Part shown: in pieces, positions 61,077-64,000 of the stretch | Layout of the letters: each line of letters starts with the position of its first letter | How positions within the stretch are numbered: the stretch's first letter is position 1 | NCBI RefSeq assembly: GCF_009600885.1 | Contig: NZ_VCLA01000197.1 | Span: 1,921-65,920 of the forward strand | Source of the DNA: Streptomyces jumonjinensis | GTDB lineage: Bacteria; Actinomycetota; Actinomycetes; Streptomycetales; Streptomycetaceae | Length of the DNA: 64,000 bases | Reading direction: 5' to 3' | Notes under the pieces: generated by a model | The model's input: the letters and a program-made list of their open reading frames with translations, nothing else | Databases searched by the model: none | Told to the model about the DNA's origin: nothing | Program-made: the position numbers and the translations under genes

Positions 61077-61723
61077 CCGGCGCCCGGCGCACGGATGAGC
61101 TCCGGACGGCGGACGCGCCCCCCGGAGCGGGAGACCGGCCCGTCTCCACCGGGCCGCCGGACACCGTCTCCACCGGGCCGCCGGGCCCCGACAGCCCGGT
61201 GGACGCCGGTGGCCCCCGGGCCGGGAAGCCCGTCGACACCCCTCTGGAGGCTCGGCTGCGGGAGCTCGCGGGCGCCGTGCCCGACCCGGAGCTTCCGGTG
61301 CTGACACTGGCCGAGCTGGGGGTGCTGCGCGGGGTCCGCGGGCTCGGCCCCGGCAGCGTCGTGGTGGAGCTGACCCCGACCTACACCGGCTGCCCCGCGC
61401 TGGAGACGATGGCCGCGGACATCGAGCGGGTGCTCCATGACCACGGCATACCGGACGTCTCGGTCGTCACCGTGCTCTCCCCCGCCTGGTCCACGGACGA
61501 CATCAGCGCGGAAGGGCGGCGCAAGCTCGCCGAGTTCGGAATAGCCCCGCCGCGCCCTCACACGGCAGGGTCCGGACCCGTCCCGCTCGCTCTCTCCGTT
61601 CGCTGCCCGCACTGTGGATCCACCGAGACCGAGCTGCTGAGCAGGTTCTCCTCCACCGCCTGCAAGGCGCTGCGGCGCTGTGTCTCCTGCCGTGAACCCT
61701 TCGACCACTTCAAGGAGTTGTAG
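61070..61723 (+). CDS. paaD: Phenylacetate epoxidase maturation protein PaaD
   Basis: A 217-residue protein of the MIP18/SufT (DUF59) family, needed for maturation of the epoxidase, probably of its iron-sulphur or iron centres. An N-terminal Pro/Gly-rich extension of about 60 residues precedes the DUF59 core (GAVPDPELPVLTLAELG, TYTGCPALETM). The C-terminal CPHCGS and CVSCREPFDH motifs form a zinc-ribbon-like end. Start at ATG 61070 or GTG 61073; the latter overlaps the paaC stop as GTGA. The gene abuts paaE with no gap. Confidence 0.94.
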   Translation: MVTGARRTDELRTADAPPGAGDRPVSTGPPDTVSTGPPGPDSPVDAGGPRAGKPVDTPLEARLRELAGAVPDPELPVLTLAELGVLRGVRGLGPGSVVVELTPTYTGCPALETMAADIERVLHDHGIPDVSVVTVLSPAWSTDDISAEGRRKLAEFGIAPPRPHTAGSGPVPLALSVRCPHCGSTETELLSRFSSTACKALRRCVSCREPFDHFKEL

Positions 61724-62779
61724 ATGTTCCATCCGCTCCGGGTCAGCTCGGTCGAAGAGCTCACGGACGACTCGGTGGCCGTCACCCTCGATGTGCCGCC
61801 GGAGCTCCGGGAGATCTTCCGGCACACCCCCGGCCAGCATCTCGCGCTGCGCAGAACGGCCGGCGGCGAGGAGATCCGCCGCACCTACTCGATCTGCTCC
61901 CCGGCCGCCCCGCCCGGGAGGGATCCGGTGCTGCGGATCGGCATCCGGCTGGTCGAGGGCGGCGAGTTCTCCACCTACGCCCTCAAGGAGCTGACGGCCG
62001 GAGCCACCGTCGAGGCGATGGCCCCGATGGGCCGCTTCCGGCTGGAGCCACGGCCGGGGTATTTCGCGGCGATCGTCGGCGGCAGCGGGATCACCCCGGT
62101 GCTGTCCATGGCCGCGACCCTGCTGGAGCGGGAGCCGAAGGCCCGGTTCTGTCTGATACGGAGCGACCGGACCGTGGCGTCCACCATGTTCCTGGACGAG
62201 GTCGCGGACCTCAAGGACCGGTACCCGGACCGGTTCCAGCTGATCACCGCGCTCTCCCGGGAGGAGCGGCAGTCAGGACTGCCGACCGGGCGGCTGGACC
62301 AGGAGCGGCTGACCGGACTGCTGCCCGCCGTGCTCACGCTCGCGGAGGTGGACGGCTGGTTTCTCTGCGGACCCTTCGGCCTGGTCACCGGTGCCGACCG
62401 GGCGCTGCGGGAGCTCGGTGTGGACCGGAGCCGTATCCATCAGGAGATCTTCCATGTCGACGACGGCTCTTCGCCCGCCCCCGCCCCCGTGCGGGCGCCG
62501 GCCCATGCCTCGCTGACGGCGACCCTCGCCGGGCGCTCCGGCAGCTGGCCGGTGCGCGAAGGCGAGTCCCTGCTCGAAACGGTGCTGCGCAGCCGGTCCG
62601 ACGCGCCTTATGCCTGCAAGGGCGGGGTCTGCGGGACCTGTAGGGCCTTCCTGGTCTCCGGCGAGGTGCGGATGGACCGCAACTACGCCCTGGAGCCGGA
62701 GGAGACCGGGGCGGGCTATGTGCTGGCCTGTCAGTCCCATCCGGCCACAGCCGAGGTGGAGCTGGACTTCGACCGCTGA
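61724..62779 (+). CDS. paaE: Phenylacetyl-CoA epoxidase reductase subunit PaaE
   Basis: The reductase, 351 residues. FAD-binding domain with RRTYSIC, NAD(P)-binding domain with GGSGITPVLS and CGPFGLV, and a C-terminal plant-type 2Fe-2S ferredoxin domain with CKGGVCGTC and the fourth ligand in LACQSH. It passes electrons from NADPH to PaaA. Last gene of the operon. The 263-bp gap beyond it contains two operator-like palindromes and a possible promoter for the next gene, but I see no clear terminator. Confidence 0.96.
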   Translation: MFHPLRVSSVEELTDDSVAVTLDVPPELREIFRHTPGQHLALRRTAGGEEIRRTYSICSPAAPPGRDPVLRIGIRLVEGGEFSTYALKELTAGATVEAMAPMGRFRLEPRPGYFAAIVGGSGITPVLSMAATLLEREPKARFCLIRSDRTVASTMFLDEVADLKDRYPDRFQLITALSREERQSGLPTGRLDQERLTGLLPAVLTLAEVDGWFLCGPFGLVTGADRALRELGVDRSRIHQEIFHVDDGSSPAPAPVRAPAHASLTATLAGRSGSWPVREGESLLETVLRSRSDAPYACKGGVCGTCRAFLVSGEVRMDRNYALEPEETGAGYVLACQSHPATAEVELDFDR

Positions 62780-62916
62780 TCCCCGCCGCCCTGCCGTCCC
62801 GCCGTTCTGCTGCCCCTCCGCCCTGCCACCCGCCGCACACCGGCGCGCACCACCGCCTGTTCCGGAGCCGGGCGGACGCCGGGGCCAGGGGCCGGTTCCG
62901 CGCTGTGTTCATTTTC

Positions 62917-62946
62917 AGGAACCTGTTCTATCTTGACGGACCGTCA
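62917..62946 (+). promoter_or_regulatory. Two adjacent palindromes before the acyl-CoA dehydrogenase
   Basis: AGGAACCTGTTCTA (62917-62930) has the AACnnGTT core of KstR-like operators. TGACGGACCGTCA (62934-62946) is a perfect dyad around one central base. A 13-codon ORF starts at 62950 just after (MRVPERDTARRAA). Which regulator binds is unknown. Confidence 0.5.
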
Positions 62947-63042
62947 GATATGCGGGTTCCGGAGCGGGATACGGCTCGGAGAGCGGCGTGAACGGCGTGG
63001 GCGACGGCGCGGCGTGCCACCGGGCGTTGGGAGGACAGGTCA

Positions 63043-64000
63043 GTGGACTTCACCTTCACCGAGGAGCAGCAGGCGGCGGTCGAGGCGGCGAAAGCGGTCT
63101 TCGCCGGGGTCGCACCCGATGGGGTGCCCAGCCCGGCGCTCACCCGGGGCGCGGTCGCCGCGGAGTTCGACCGTCCGCTGTGGGCCAGGCTCGCGGCCTC
63201 CGATCTGCTGAGCCTGGTGCTGTCACCGAAGCACGGCGGAGCCGGTCTCGACGCCATCGCGCTCTGTCTGGTGCTCCGGGAGTCGGCCGCGGTGCTGGCG
63301 CGGGTGCCGCTGCTGGAGACCAGTGCGGTCGCGATGGCCGTGGAGCGTTATGGAAGCGCCGAGTTGTGCGCCGGGCTGCTGCCCCGGGTCGGCCGTGGCG
63401 AACTGGCCCTCACCGTCGCGGCCCATGGCCGCACCGGCCATGATCCGGCCGAGCTCGCCGTCGAGGCCCGCCGGGACGGGGACACGGGACAGTGGGTGCT
63501 CGACGGTGTGCAGACCGGGGTGGCCTGGGCGCACTCCGCGGATCTGATCGCCGTGCCCGCGCATCCCGGTGAGGGGCGCTCCCTGCTGGCCCTGATCCCC
63601 CGGGACCGCCAAGGGCTCTCCCTCGCGGAGCAGATCTCCACCAGCGGGGAGCGATTCGCCGAAGTCCGTCTGGACACCGTGCGGCTGGACGCCCGGGAGC
63701 TGATCGACGCCGAGGGCGCCTGGGACTGGCTGCGTCAGCTGCTGGCCACCGGGACCTGTGCGCTGGCGCTCGGCCTGGGCGAGCGGGTGCTCGCGATGAC
63801 GAGCGACTACACCGGAAAGCGCGAACAGTTCGGCTTCCCGGTGGCGACCTTCCAGGCGGTCGCCGTGCAGGCGGCCGACCGTTATATCGATCTCCGGGCC
63901 ATGGCGGCCACCCTGTGGCAGGCCGCCTGGCGGCTGACGCCGCCCCGGGGAAGCGCCGGTGTCGGCGGGCCGCTGCCGGTGGCCGCCGATGTCGCCGTGG
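63043..64000 (+). CDS. Acyl-CoA dehydrogenase, 3' end outside the window
   Basis: The first 319 residues of an acyl-CoA dehydrogenase. The GTG start follows GGAGGA by 8 bases and the N-terminus reads VDFTFTEEQQAAVEAAKAVF. The helical N-domain (SPKHGGAGLDAIALCLVLRE) and central beta domain (VLDGVQTGVAWAHSADLIAV) are visible, then the start of the C-terminal helices (KREQFGFPVATFQAV). Conserved residues are weaker than in classical enzymes, as in the small subunits of heteromeric FadE pairs in steroid catabolism. With the KstR-like site upstream that is an attractive but unproven reading. A partner subunit may lie just beyond the window. Confidence 0.88.
   Translation, partial: MDFTFTEEQQAAVEAAKAVFAGVAPDGVPSPALTRGAVAAEFDRPLWARLAASDLLSLVLSPKHGGAGLDAIALCLVLRESAAVLARVPLLETSAVAMAVERYGSAELCAGLLPRVGRGELALTVAAHGRTGHDPAELAVEARRDGDTGQWVLDGVQTGVAWAHSADLIAVPAHPGEGRSLLALIPRDRQGLSLAEQISTSGERFAEVRLDTVRLDARELIDAEGAWDWLRQLLATGTCALALGLGERVLAMTSDYTGKREQFGFPVATFQAVAVQAADRYIDLRAMAATLWQAAWRLTPPRGSAGVGGPLPVAADVAV

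Overview
The window is 64 kb of very GC-rich DNA packed with genes. It carries actinobacterial hallmarks: two branched-chain keto acid dehydrogenase (bkd) operons, Ser/Thr kinases with and without a PASTA domain, a bacterial proteasome activator (Bpa), a SpoIIE-type phosphatase fused to an anti-sigma-like ATPase, an ECF sigma operon, many GTG starts and rare TTA codons. A Streptomyces chromosome is the best guess. One perfect and one near-perfect parS site suggest the origin-proximal core rather than an arm. I see no insertion sequence, phage, CRISPR array, rRNA or tRNA.

Layout. 0-6.5 kb: the end of a VWA protein, a two-component system, metG, and an ECF sigma factor / anti-sigma-like protein / L,D-transpeptidase-like lipoprotein operon. 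6.7-13.8 kb: aspS, a PAS-GAF-SpoIIE-ATPase regulator, an AI-2E-type permease with an apparent frameshift, a pirin and an SseB-like protein. 13.8-24.5 kb: an acyl-CoA dehydrogenase behind two operator-like palindromes, a decayed stretch, M18 aminopeptidase, a small membrane protein with a TTA codon, a thioredoxin-NHL protein, a mycothiol-dependent isomerase-like enzyme, a GntR/MFS pair and a D,D-carboxypeptidase. 24.6-36.4 kb: bkd operon 1, a LuxR-type response regulator, a PPOX-like protein, a TTA-containing phosphotransferase, two divergent Ser/Thr kinases, a secreted/anchored protein and a PadR regulator. 36.8-47 kb: a MacB-like ABC exporter, bpa, a quinone oxidoreductase, two divergent potassium-channel/RCK genes, parS, moeA and mobA. 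47-64 kb: bkd operon 2 with bkdR, then the phenylacetate region (paaR, a 3-hydroxyacyl-CoA dehydrogenase, paaN, paaABCDE) enclosing a TrmH methyltransferase and an HTTM/DUF5819 membrane pair, and finally a partial acyl-CoA dehydrogenase.

How the genes work together. The bkd operons would feed branched-chain acyl-CoAs to fatty acid and polyketide synthesis. The paa genes epoxidise phenylacetyl-CoA (PaaABCE, with PaaD as maturation factor) and continue with PaaN and the 3-hydroxyacyl-CoA dehydrogenase. Three divergent promoter regions (bkdA2/bkdR, hbd/paaN, DUF5819 gene/paaA) share a PaaR-like palindrome and a TTnTCCACA box, so they may be co-regulated.

The most unusual property of the window is structural. 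At roughly ten unrelated genes the last codons plus the stop codon are repeated in tandem just downstream, each gene with its own sequence. The periods are 16-40 bp and mostly not multiples of three. In-frame minisatellites in several coding regions point to the same slippage-like process. I know of no named description of this pattern.
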